A DNA stretch of 39,759 bases from a virus: positions 1-39,759 of IMG/VR virus record IMGVR_UViG_3300038441_001120; one strand, given 5' to 3'. The notes below the pieces were generated by a model that did no database searches, was not told the origin of the DNA, and saw nothing but the letters and a program-made list of their open reading frames with translations. Every line of letters begins with the position of its first letter. The first letter of the stretch is position 1. Below, in pieces: positions 5,857 through 12,192 of this stretch. The position numbers were made by a program, and so were the translations under genes.

Positions 5857-6115
5857 TGACGATTCCTAAAATATCTTGGTCCAGGATTAATAAATGATCT
5901 TCATCGTTCTTATCGAACATCTTACCAGAATAAGGAGCTAACAACAGTAGATCTCCGACCTCAGCTTCAGTTTCCGACTTATTCCCCTTCCCAAGCAACG
6001 TTACTTCAAAAGGCTCGTCGTTGTTCTCGATACTAAGGATAATTTTGTTCTGTGGTTTAGGTTTCTTTTGAACTAATAGGTATTTCCCAACAGGTTTAAT
6101 CATGTTATGTCTCAT
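5849..6115 (-). CDS. GroES-like co-chaperonin
   Basis: 84-88 residues with the GroES layout. A VGKYLLVQKK strand stands where GroES has DRVIVKR. A mobile-loop-like segment ends in IIL (25-27, matching the GroEL-contact IVL). Then come an EVGDLLLLAPYSG strand pair and a final LLILDQDILGIVNG, where GroES ends VLIMSESDILAIVEA. Phage co-chaperonins such as T4 gp31 replace GroES so that host GroEL can fold the coat protein. ATG 6115 overlaps the RNA ligase stop; a second ATG at 6103 is equally possible. Its partner would be host GroEL, as no GroEL gene is here. Confidence 0.72.
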   Translation of the reverse strand: MRHNMIKPVGKYLLVQKKPKPQNKIILSIENNDEPFEVTLLGKGNKSETEAEVGDLLLLAPYSGKMFDKNDEDHLLILDQDILGIVNG

Positions 6116-7067
6116 AGTTAAGGTTAATTACTTTGAACGATATAGGGCTATGGCCTTGAATCAGGTTGTTTTGCGACCTAATAACAACTCCTTCTCTTTC
6201 CTGGCCGCTAGCCTGATATTTACCCTCTCCTAGGGTTTCGACCTTATCCTTGTTAAACTCTAGGCCAACATCAAGGACCTTAACCATAGGAAAGGAAATC
6301 TCTTTGGAAAGGTCAAGTATCTCACTCATTTCCAGGTATCTATGTTCTTCGATATTATAGGCCGAAAACATCAGGCCATCTAGACCAGTAAAGCCCATTC
6401 TGTTTTTTTGGATATTAGGTCCACAGGTTTCCCACTGGATCGCATAACCTTCTGGCAGCCTTTCTTCGACCTTATGCTTCCTGGCTACTTCCCAATATCC
6501 GTTATTATGTGCATAAGCCAACTGCCAGTTCCGACTACAGACCCCAAATTCACCCTTGTATCTAAAGGCTGTAGTTGAGGCTCCGTCGGCCTTTTCAGTA
6601 ATGTAGTAAGGTTTGCCGTGTAAGGACTCCACCAGGTCGAAATGTCGTTGATAGTTCAGTTCATCGGTCTTTGGAATAAAGGACGGGAAAGGCCCTAGCG
6701 CCCTCCCTTGCATATTGCTCGGGAGCGGTTTAAAGTACTTTGTCACACGTAGAGACTCAGTAAGGTCTGTCCCTATATCAAGTCTTGTGTCGGATAAAGG
6801 CGTGATTAAGACCTCGCTAGGAGCTCCTCTAAACCTACGCATCCTTACCCGACCGCCTTTAAGGAATAAACTATCTGGATTATCTGGGTGAACAATAGCA
6901 TCCGGAAGATAGACTGTACAAAGATCACCTAAGTTAAAGTCTTCCTTCTTTACAACTCCCTTCCATTTACCCCCTTTACCACATATAACCGTAGCGCTGG
7001 AGATAAAGTCCGAATCAGGGATGTCTTGGATGTCTATTATTTTCCCCACATATGCCAGCTCAATCAT
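6105..7067 (-). CDS. RNA ligase (nucleotidyltransferase with N-terminal OB-like domain)
   Basis: 320 residues. The catalytic lysine lies in ITEKADGAS (Lys159). The other nucleotidyltransferase motifs follow in order: CSRNW (177-181), GLMFSAYNI (231-239), REGVVIRS (291-298) and SFKVIN (310-315). A separate N-terminal domain (1-110) before the ligase core resembles Deinococcus DRB0094 (Rnl5-type) ligases, which seal 3'-OH/5'-phosphate RNA nicks using ATP. Beside a tRNA array the natural substrate is cleaved tRNA. I see no dedicated end-healing kinase-phosphatase. Its start overlaps the RHH gene by 8 bases. Confidence 0.8.
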   Translation of the reverse strand: MIELAYVGKIIDIQDIPDSDFISSATVICGKGGKWKGVVKKEDFNLGDLCTVYLPDAIVHPDNPDSLFLKGGRVRMRRFRGAPSEVLITPLSDTRLDIGTDLTESLRVTKYFKPLPSNMQGRALGPFPSFIPKTDELNYQRHFDLVESLHGKPYYITEKADGASTTAFRYKGEFGVCSRNWQLAYAHNNGYWEVARKHKVEERLPEGYAIQWETCGPNIQKNRMGFTGLDGLMFSAYNIEEHRYLEMSEILDLSKEISFPMVKVLDVGLEFNKDKVETLGEGKYQASGQEREGVVIRSQNNLIQGHSPISFKVINLNYET

Positions 7068-7269
7068 TTAACCTCTTAAGTTTCTCTTGTATCGCCTCTA
7101 ATATCCATGCAGTCTTAGTTAAGCCAGCTCTATTTCCTAAATCTTCTTCAATTCCAGCAACCATATCGTCTCTAATTCGCAAATTGAAGATAGACCAACC
7201 CTTATTGTCGGCTTTAACTTTTGCTCCTGCATTTATCACTTTATCAATGTCTTTCCTGTGAATAACCAT
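7060..7269 (-). CDS. Ribbon-helix-helix protein, probable partition partner of ParA
   Basis: 69 residues from ATG 7269 (AGGGGAT before it). The pattern WSIFNLRIRDDMVAGIEEDL and then LTKTAWILEAIQEKLKRL fits a beta strand followed by two helices, as in MetJ/Arc-type DNA-binding dimers. Small RHH proteins (ParG, omega) serve with ParF-type ParA ATPases as centromere-binding adaptors and autorepressors. It lies directly downstream of parA, with copies of the same 12-base repeat before it. An Arc-like repressor unrelated to partition is the alternative. Confidence 0.6.
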   Translation of the reverse strand: MVIHRKDIDKVINAGAKVKADNKGWSIFNLRIRDDMVAGIEEDLGNRAGLTKTAWILEAIQEKLKRLND

Positions 7270-7306
7270 ACATCCCCTGTGTGTTTTATATATATTTAAT
7301 AAACAT

Positions 7307-7351
7307 CCGAGCCACATTAGACCTACATCCAATGTTTATCCGACACACATT
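7307..7351. promoter_or_regulatory. Partition/operator repeats, right-of-RHH cluster (2 copies)
   Basis: CCGAGCCACATT (7307-7318) and CCGACACACATT (7340-7351) are two of four copies of a 12-base motif, roughly YCGASMCACATY. The second overlaps the 3' end of parA. Another CCACAT-like word lies nearby. Repeats on both sides of parA are what a parS centromere with an operator looks like. Confidence 0.55.
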
Positions 7352-7983
7352 TTATCCACAGAATATATATGGTCATGAAGTTTTTTAATTTCCTCAACAG
7401 CCTTCTTATCTATTGGCTTTAATTCGTCTACGCTCAACCCATAAGATATCGCATTGCAAAAGGATTTACGATGGCCAATGCTCCCAACAAAGAAGTCAAC
7501 CCCACTCCATTCCTTCAAAAGATCCATTGCATCCGTATTGTCCTTACCCACAGAATCAGCCATATTAATTAAAGGTATTATTCTAAGGTTTGGGTTAACA
7601 GTCTTTATTTCACCAACCATCTCTTTAATCTTCCCTAATGGCCATAAATCTAATGTTCTAGGCTTAAAAGGAATTACAAGAACATCCGCAACACATAAGG
7701 CTGATCTCTGACTGTTTGTATCTCTTCCACCTGCATCAATAATAACATCATCATAATTCGGAGCTAATTTCAAAACCTGAGAACCAACTTTATCCCCGGC
7801 TAATTGAACAGTAGTAAGATTATCGAAATTACCGCTCCTTACATCAGCCCAATCTACTGAAGACCTTTGTTCGTCTGCATCCACCAATAACGTTAATCCT
7901 AAACTAGACCTTAATGCTGCCAAGTTCGTTGCTATAGTGGTCTTTCCTGTTCCACCCTTAATTCCACCTACTACTACTATCAT
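7336..7983 (-). CDS. parA: ParA-family partition ATPase (small, type Ib-like)
   Basis: 215 residues. The deviant Walker A is KGGTGKTT (9-16) with the signature first lysine, Walker A' is VDADEQRSS (34-42) and Walker B is VIIDAGGRD (about 79-87). It lacks the N-terminal HTH of P1-type ParA and so resembles ParF or delta proteins, which work with RHH adaptors. ParA segregates low-copy plasmids and phage-plasmids by ATP-dependent movement on the nucleoid. RHH gene downstream; repeats before and after. AGGGA precedes ATG 7983. Repression through the 8034-8078 repeats is inferred. Confidence 0.85.
   Translation of the reverse strand: MIVVVGGIKGGTGKTTIATNLAALRSSLGLTLLVDADEQRSSVDWADVRSGNFDNLTTVQLAGDKVGSQVLKLAPNYDDVIIDAGGRDTNSQRSALCVADVLVIPFKPRTLDLWPLGKIKEMVGEIKTVNPNLRIIPLINMADSVGKDNTDAMDLLKEWSGVDFFVGSIGHRKSFCNAISYGLSVDELKPIDKKAVEEIKKLHDHIYSVDKMCVG
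7352..7360 (+). promoter_or_regulatory. Perfect DnaA-box sequence
   Basis: TTATCCACA, the E. coli DnaA consensus, directly abuts the repeat at 7340-7351 and is followed by AT-rich GAATATATATGG. It lies in the last codons of parA. A one-mismatch copy TTACCCACA is near 7544-7552. Together with the repeats this could belong to a plasmid-type origin; a single box by chance cannot be ruled out. Confidence 0.35.
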
Positions 7984-8033
7984 GTGTATTCCCTGTGTAT
8001 AAAATGTACCTTAAATGTATGGTCTATATATAT

Positions 8034-8078
8034 CCGACCCACATCCAACATACACAACATACACATTCGACCCACATT
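8034..8078. promoter_or_regulatory. Partition/operator repeats upstream of parA (2 copies)
   Basis: CCGACCCACATC (8034-8045) and TCGACCCACATT (8067-8078) are in direct orientation 33 bases apart, the same distance and orientation as the pair at 7307-7351. Two ACATACAC words lie between. They cover the likely parA promoter region, so they can serve both as operator and as centromere. Confidence 0.6.
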
Positions 8079-8091
8079 CAATCAACATCTT

Positions 8092-8421
8092 TTATTCCAG
8101 GCTTTCAATATGTCTTTCTAGGTACCACAAAGCCTTTTTAAGGTCAGAAAGTTCAGAGTTGTCCTTCTTTCTTCCAGCCCTGATTAAGTACTTAATGACA
8201 TTTCCAACGCAAAATCCTAATTCAAATTCCTCAATAATGTCTATCGCAGAAGTTCCACCTTTACCTTGATAGTAGTCACCATCCTCGTCATCTTCTTCAG
8301 ACTTCTTTTTTGCACTCTCACAAGCCAATCGAACTGCTTTTCTCTCTCTTTCAGCTAAGCATTGTTCTAAAGACTTTCTATATTCATCTAACAAACTATT
8401 TCCAGGATAAAAATTAACCAT
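8092..8421 (-). CDS. DUF3310-like phage protein
   Basis: 109 residues. The C-terminal half carries the DUF3310 pattern: YYQGKGGTSAIDIIEEFEL, then GNVIKYLIRAGRKKD and LSDLKKALWYLERHIE. The family is common in phages and sometimes annotated as a nucleotide-kinase-like protein; no activity is established. The N-terminal part (about 1-50) is a charged coiled-coil-like extension. Starts at ATG 8421 behind GAGGT, 6 bases after the stop of the 32-residue membrane peptide. Confidence 0.7.
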   Translation of the reverse strand: MVNFYPGNSLLDEYRKSLEQCLAERERKAVRLACESAKKKSEEDDEDGDYYQGKGGTSAIDIIEEFELGFCVGNVIKYLIRAGRKKDNSELSDLKKALWYLERHIESLE

Positions 8422-8427
8422 AAGACC

Positions 8428-8526
8428 TCACACGTTGATAATAACTTTAATAATCGCAAAAGAAACTGTCAGAAGTAAAAACGAAATAGATAGACCCACC
8501 ACCGTAAAACATAAATCTATGCTCAT
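8428..8526 (-). CDS. 32-residue single-pass membrane peptide
   Basis: Its start codon shares the ATGA overlap with the metallophosphoesterase stop, and AAGGA lies 7 bases upstream. After MSIDLCF nearly all residues are hydrophobic (VVGLSISFLLLTVSFAIIKV), giving one transmembrane helix. The coupling and binding site argue that it is translated. Function unknown. Confidence 0.5.
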   Translation of the reverse strand: MSIDLCFTVVGLSISFLLLTVSFAIIKVIINV

Positions 8527-9233
8527 AAAACAATCCTTATAGGTTTATTCACAGGTTTATAATCTTCATCGCAATGGGACGCATTAACACAAATCGTATT
8601 AAGTCCTTCATGTTTTAATAGTATCTGTCCATAACCACCATGTATATGCCCGAAAACATGTATTTTGGGTTTAATCCTTTCAACAGCCTCACGAAGCAAG
8701 GAACATCCAAGACAATCGAACTTAGAGGGATATTGACAAGTGGAATCTAAAAGACCATAAGAAGGCCCATGCGTAATTAAGATATCGGTGTCGTCAGGAA
8801 TTAAAGACCATTTCTCCTCAAGTTCGTCGGACTCTCTAGGGAGCATAAAGTGCCAATCGCAGAACGTCGGAGTCCAAGGAGAGCCATAGATCTTTAGATG
8901 CTTGAATATGGTATACGAATCTTGAAGATAGGTTATTTTGTTAAAGTCTTTAACTGAAGGACAGTGTACCCGACAAGAACCCATGTAATCTTCGTAGAGC
9001 TTCTGGTTATTTTGGATATGTCCGTCGTGATTCCCTGCAATAAAGATGACCTTTTCATAGTCTTGTCGTTTTGCCCAGCTAAGGAACTCCGCATGTTGAT
9101 AAGGCTCGTCTCTAGCAGTTAAGTCCCCAGCTACGATCAAAAGGTCGCCACCGTCTAATTTAGGATAATAGCCATGTAGATCTGAAATGCAGTCAATAAT
9201 CACCGTTTTTACCTTTTTTTTTAGCTTTTCCAA
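8523..9233 (-). CDS. Calcineurin-like metallophosphoesterase
   Basis: 236 residues with all metal-binding motifs in order: SDLHG (Asp18, His20), GDLT (36-39), GNHD (67-70), THGP and GHIHGGYG. The closest familiar layout is the MPPED/UPF0046 group of class III phosphodiesterases; substrates in phages are unknown. Near an RNA ligase it might act on 2',3'-cyclic phosphates, but that is guesswork. It has a basic extra N-terminus (MEKLKKKVKT). Confidence 0.8.
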   Translation of the reverse strand: MEKLKKKVKTVIIDCISDLHGYYPKLDGGDLLIVAGDLTARDEPYQHAEFLSWAKRQDYEKVIFIAGNHDGHIQNNQKLYEDYMGSCRVHCPSVKDFNKITYLQDSYTIFKHLKIYGSPWTPTFCDWHFMLPRESDELEEKWSLIPDDTDILITHGPSYGLLDSTCQYPSKFDCLGCSLLREAVERIKPKIHVFGHIHGGYGQILLKHEGLNTICVNASHCDEDYKPVNKPIRIVL

Positions 9234-9244
9234 GTCCTTAAGCG

Positions 9245-9469
9245 TTAATCAAAGCCTTTTTTAGACCAATTCCAATACCCGTAAACATGAAATCCAAAAG
9301 ACACAAAGCACCCAAGAGTTTGAACAACCAGACCCATAGATCCGTTTCTTAAAGCCCAATAAAGGACGCAAATCATACCTAGCACAAAACAAAACTTCTT
9401 TCCCCGGACGTTAAACCAACGACCTAGCTTGGCCAGTAAGGTAAAAAAAAGGTCTGTCATTTCTCCCAT
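9245..9469 (-). CDS. Small membrane protein, about 74 residues
   Basis: Starts at ATG 9469, which overlaps by one base (TAATG) the stop of the preceding 52-residue gene, with AAGGTG upstream. Two hydrophobic helices (CFVLGMICVLYWAL and VVQTLGCFVSFGFHVYG) follow a basic stretch, and the end is WNWSKKGFD. Holin-like in size and topology, but there is no lysis gene beside it. Function not recognised. Confidence 0.5.
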   Translation of the reverse strand: MGEMTDLFFTLLAKLGRWFNVRGKKFCFVLGMICVLYWALRNGSMGLVVQTLGCFVSFGFHVYGYWNWSKKGFD

Positions 9470-9627
9470 TAAAAACACCTTGTAAGATCTTTTATTGATA
9501 CATGATAAGCAAAGACCACGATGAATGGGAATATTATAGGAGCGAAGACCACCAACCAAGAAATAGTCCCCACTCCAAGTATTTTTAATATGAAAAGAAT
9601 CAAAGAGGTATTCATGAAAAATTGCAT
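9469..9627 (-). CDS. 52-residue, two-helix membrane protein
   Basis: ATG 9627 overlaps the stop of the gene before it (TGATATG arrangement) and its own TAA overlaps the next ATG. Nearly the whole protein is hydrophobic (SLILFILKILGVG, then ISWLVVFAPIIFPFIVVFAY), so two transmembrane helices. The tight coupling on both sides supports translation. Unknown role; holin-like or toxin-like small membrane proteins share this look. Confidence 0.45.
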   Translation of the reverse strand: MQFFMNTSLILFILKILGVGTISWLVVFAPIIFPFIVVFAYHVSIKDLTRCF

Positions 9628-9628
9628 A

Positions 9629-9787
9629 TCAAGCCTCATCCGTGAGTTCGTCGTTCCGGTTTAAGACATCACGTATTTTTTGTAGATTGGAATAGACCTG
9701 ATATAGCAAAGCCTTATAATAGTCTTCATCTACTTCGACAAGCTCATACTCAGTGTCTTGGATTTGATGTACTTCATGAAGAGACAT
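9629..9787 (-). CDS. Acidic 52-residue protein
   Basis: A short acidic helical protein (YELVEVDEDYYKALLYQVYS) that opens the operon continuing into two membrane proteins and the metallophosphoesterase. It is the first frame after the extended -10 at 9864-9869. The binding site is weak (AGG). Function unknown. Confidence 0.45.
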   Translation of the reverse strand: MSLHEVHQIQDTEYELVEVDEDYYKALLYQVYSNLQKIRDVLNRNDELTDEA

Positions 9788-9863
9788 AGAAGGCCTATTA
9801 GTATTGTAAGTAACCTCCGTACTGGCTGGAAAATCTAGGAAAAGACACCAGCATGAAGGTTAA

Positions 9864-9869
9864 ATTATA
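9864..9869 (-). promoter_or_regulatory. Extended -10 promoter element (TGTATAAT)
   Basis: In minus sense TATAAT is preceded by TG, an extended -10. No good -35 is visible at 17 bases. It lies about 77 bases upstream of the gene starting at 9787 and could drive the minus-strand early operon down to the tRNAs. Confidence 0.45.
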
Positions 9870-9885
9870 CAATGCTTAATAACAC

Positions 9886-10323
9886 CTATTTTGACAAGTT
9901 TTTTTTACCGAAATAATGTTTTTTTGATTCGTCTAGAGGAGGCGGATCAAATCTAGGATTGCAATGCCTTTCTTTAAACTCCATAAGGTCCCTAACCGTC
10001 AGTCGCCAAGTTCCATTGCACTTCTGGCCTTTTAAAGACCCAATTCTCAGGTAGTAGTAGATCAAATTTTTACTTAATCCTGTAAGTTCTGAGGCCTTTG
10101 GGACTGAAATAAGGCCTTTTACGTCACTAAAGATCTCCTCTCCCTCAAACATCTTCTTAAACTTGTGTTGGTTCTTTTCGAAGTTTAGGATATCTGACAT
10201 AGAGATCTTCTTGTATTTCCCGTACTGGTAGACCCTTACTCGGCCTTCTTTGATAGCTAGGTAAATAGCCTGGCGAGTGACGTTCCTGATCTTGGCGGCT
10301 TCTGCAATGGACATTAGATTCAT
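9886..10323 (-). CDS. Regulator with two excisionase-type HTH domains
   Basis: 145 residues with two MerR/excisionase-like wHTH units. The first (about 3-50) has SIAEAAKIRNVTRQAIYLAI and KYKKISMSDILNF. The second (about 70-120) has ISVPKASELTGLSKNLIYYY and GTWRLTVRDLMEF. It has the look of an Xis- or Cox-like DNA-bending regulator. It faces the non-coding region with the dif-like site, so a role in recombination directionality or in the lysogeny switch is plausible. GAGGT precedes ATG 10323. Confidence 0.7.
   Translation of the reverse strand: MNLMSIAEAAKIRNVTRQAIYLAIKEGRVRVYQYGKYKKISMSDILNFEKNQHKFKKMFEGEEIFSDVKGLISVPKASELTGLSKNLIYYYLRIGSLKGQKCNGTWRLTVRDLMEFKERHCNPRFDPPPLDESKKHYFGKKNLSK
9891..9919 (+). 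promoter_or_regulatory. Sigma70-like -35 with T-tract spacer, copy 1
   Basis: TTGACA (9891-9896), a 17-base spacer starting AGTTTTTTTT, then TAATGT (9914-9919). The same design occurs at 39566-39594. A transcript from here would run antisense to the double-HTH gene and into the non-coding region. The -10 is weak (3 of 6). Confidence 0.4.
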
Positions 10324-10845
10324 GTTAGACCTCTTGTGGTGGAAAAAGCTTTAAACTTGTTAAGCCTTTGATACTTAAGGACTTACGGAGTTGCACATCA
10401 AGCTAAGGTTAAAGGTTAATAGTAAGGCTAAAAAGGCTCTTGTTAAAATAAGCTACCTGAAAAGACAATAAAAAGCTCTAAGGAAGTATGTAAGTACTTA
10501 AGGATAAAGGACTTAGGAGGAAGTTTTATAAAGGCTAAGGTTTCAACTAAAAACAAAAAAAGTTCCTAGTTGAGATAAATTTTTAGTGATGTCCTAATCC
10601 TTGAGTAAAACATGCATTAGTAGGCTATCTAAGTTATTAAGGCTTAACGACTTAGATAAAAACCTACTTAAGGCAACGGTTTACCTGGGATGAAAAAAAA
10701 GATCCCAACTTTGGAAATATTTTTAGTGAGGTCCTATAACCTATAACCACTCCCTCCTATGGGTTAGTACCCCCTTGTTCCCTAGAGTTTTTCGGCTTTT
10801 AACAATCATCTTTTTAGGCGTGCATAATACACATTACGTAACACA
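10324..10845. other. 522-base non-coding region with repeats (candidate control/attachment region)
   Basis: No convincing gene on either strand. It contains ACTTAAGG three times (10373, 10496, 10666). An imperfect repeat holds TTTTAGTGATGTCCTAA (10581-10597) and TTTTAGTGAGGTCCTAT (10721-10737), each preceded by an A tract and a short inverted repeat (CAACTA/TAGTTG; GGGAT/ATCCC). A dif-like 28-mer lies at its right end. Regulators flank it. Origin, operator array and attachment region are all possible. Confidence 0.5.
10817..10844 (+). promoter_or_regulatory. dif-like recombination site (candidate attP)
   Basis: Left arm GGCGTGCATAA matches the XerC arm of E. coli dif (GGTGCGCATAA) at 9 of 11. 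A 6-base centre TACACA follows, then right arm TTACGTAACAC, which matches the XerD arm (TTATGTTAAAT) at 7 of 11. Length and 11-6-11 spacing are right. Found by eye in AT-rich DNA, so chance is not excluded; the nearby Xer-type recombinase at 12801-13700 makes it worth testing. Confidence 0.4.
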
Positions 10846-11265
10846 TCATTTCTCGTCAACATCTGAACCACTTTGACTTGCGTAACTTACAATGTTCACT
10901 GAAACTTGACCTTTATGTTCGGCTTCAATGTCGATCTTTTCACGCCAGCCATACCTATTTGCCATGTTATAATACCAGCTTCTAGAGTTACCAAGACATT
11001 CCCCATTAGCCTGCCTATAACCGATACTTTCCCACGCAATCTTTCCTTTACGTTTTGCTTCTTCCAATTCCTCCTGACACCACTCCTCCTTATAAACAGA
11101 AAGATACTTTTTAATTGTTTCCAACGCAGCATATTCAAAACAATCCAAACTATACCCTCTCTCAACATGTTTTAAGAGTAATACGAAAATCTCTCTTCTA
11201 TATCCCGCATCCTGTTCAAACTTTTCCCTTCTCTCTTTCAACGTCATTTCACCTTTTTTGGCCAT
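10846..11265 (-). CDS. Probable terminase small subunit
   Basis: About 139 residues from ATG 11265 (AGGA 8 bases upstream). The end of the protein, SRSWYYNMANRYGWREKIDIE then VSVNIVSYA, resembles the C-terminal part of many phage small terminases (NR-x-x-W-x-DK/EK, then a short acidic linker). Residues 20-100 would be the HTH/oligomer region. Small subunits recognise pac or cos and deliver DNA to the large subunit. If correct it lies about 8 kb from terL, an unusual separation. Start alternatives are the ATGs at 11274 and 11250. Confidence 0.5.
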   Translation of the reverse strand: MAKKGEMTLKERREKFEQDAGYRREIFVLLLKHVERGYSLDCFEYAALETIKKYLSVYKEEWCQEELEEAKRKGKIAWESIGYRQANGECLGNSRSWYYNMANRYGWREKIDIEAEHKGQVSVNIVSYASQSGSDVDEK

Positions 11266-11549
11266 TTTTTCCATCCTTTTTTTGTTGTTTTTTCTCAGAT
11301 CTCGACCTCCAATTCAAGGCCATAACTCCTTCTTCATCATACCTTTATGACCTTTTTTACAATCCTAATAAACATTCATGTAGCAACAAACAAACAAACA
11401 TGTTATAGTCTTGATCATAGCCGAACAACACAACAATAGCGAAGTGTCGTTTAGGCCTTAAATCAACAAGTCTCCGTGACATCTTAGTAGCCAATCTAAG
11501 CACGTCGTAGCAGTTGAGAAGTAACAACACAAAAAAAAGGAATATTATA
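11266..11549. other. Divergent intergenic region
   Basis: 284 bases between the leftward terminase-like gene and the rightward operon. A CAAA repeat (AACAAACAAACAAAC, about 11385-11399) is followed by TGTTATAGT, which could give a -10 (TATAGT) for the rightward operon without a clear -35. No gene is supported here. Confidence 0.35.
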
Positions 11550-11804
11550 ATGAACAACTTACAAAAAATAGCGTGTGGAATCTCAGGATATGAACCTAGC
11601 GAGGAATTTACAAGCGCACAGGACGACGGATATTATAACCAATCAACAGCTTACGACAGGTTGGTATACATTATGGAATATAGCTGTAACGTGGATGAAG
11701 TTAAGCTTTTAGATATAGATGAGGCTAAGAAGGTTTTTTGGTTTCTAGAGAGTAGTTTTGAAGGAACATTTGGCCGATTTCTTTCATTTCAAGACCTTAA
11801 ATAG
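11550..11804 (+). CDS. Hypothetical acidic protein, 84 residues
   Basis: From ATG 11550 behind AAAGG. Acidic and aromatic-rich (AYDRLVYIMEYSCNVDEV, FWFLESSFEGTFGRF). No family recognised. It heads the rightward operon that ends with the recombinase and ParB-fold genes. Confidence 0.55.
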   Translation: MNNLQKIACGISGYEPSEEFTSAQDDGYYNQSTAYDRLVYIMEYSCNVDEVKLLDIDEAKKVFWFLESSFEGTFGRFLSFQDLK

Positions 11805-11869
11805 TTCAGTGCTTCCTTAGTCCTTTTCACGAAGAGGCCTAAGATAAGAACTTAACCAAGGAAAAAAAC

Positions 11870-12190
11870 ATGAGACAAGACCCAACAACAACCAATTTAG
11901 CCGACTTTAGATCAAGAGAACGTCGGTTGTTAATAGAACTTCTAACAGCCTGGGAAGAACAAGGCCTTCCAGATGATTTTTACGAAGAAGAAGTTGTTCC
12001 GATGTTTAATAGAAATAGCGGTAACGTGTTCTTAACTAACTCCGAATTTCAAGTAGCCATGATGAACGGAGATAAATTAGAGTCCTTTTATAGTTGTCCG
12101 AACTGCGGTCATGAAGGCTTTAAAGAGGACTGCGAACTGAACGATGACGGATGTAATGAGTGCTGTCCACAAGAAAAAGAGGTAAAATAA
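11870..12190 (+). CDS. Small protein with C-terminal zinc ribbon
   Basis: 106 residues. A helical N-terminal part (RRLLIELLTAWEEQGLPDDF) is followed by CPNCG and then CNECC about 20 residues later, a probable zinc site. Possibly nucleic-acid binding; no family recognised. AAGGAA precedes ATG 11870. Confidence 0.55.
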   Translation: MRQDPTTTNLADFRSRERRLLIELLTAWEEQGLPDDFYEEEVVPMFNRNSGNVFLTNSEFQVAMMNGDKLESFYSCPNCGHEGFKEDCELNDDGCNECCPQEKEVK

Positions 12191-12192
12191 AT

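Noticed and set aside
9886-10323. Naming the double-HTH protein an excisionase
   Set aside because: The fold is shared by many regulators and the recombinase is of the Xer type, which normally needs no Xis; the role is left open.
10373-10673. CRISPR-like array from the repeated ACTTAAGG words
   Set aside because: Words are 8 bases with unequal spacing, and no cas gene is present.
10896-11168. Alternative frames on both strands inside the small-terminase-like gene
   Set aside because: Basic, low-complexity products with no start signal; the 10846-11265 frame has the protein-like sequence.
11115-11557. Frames of 97 (+) and 66 (-) residues in the divergent intergenic region
   Set aside because: Phe/Ser/Cys-rich products without binding sites; they overlap each other and the start of the terminase-like gene.
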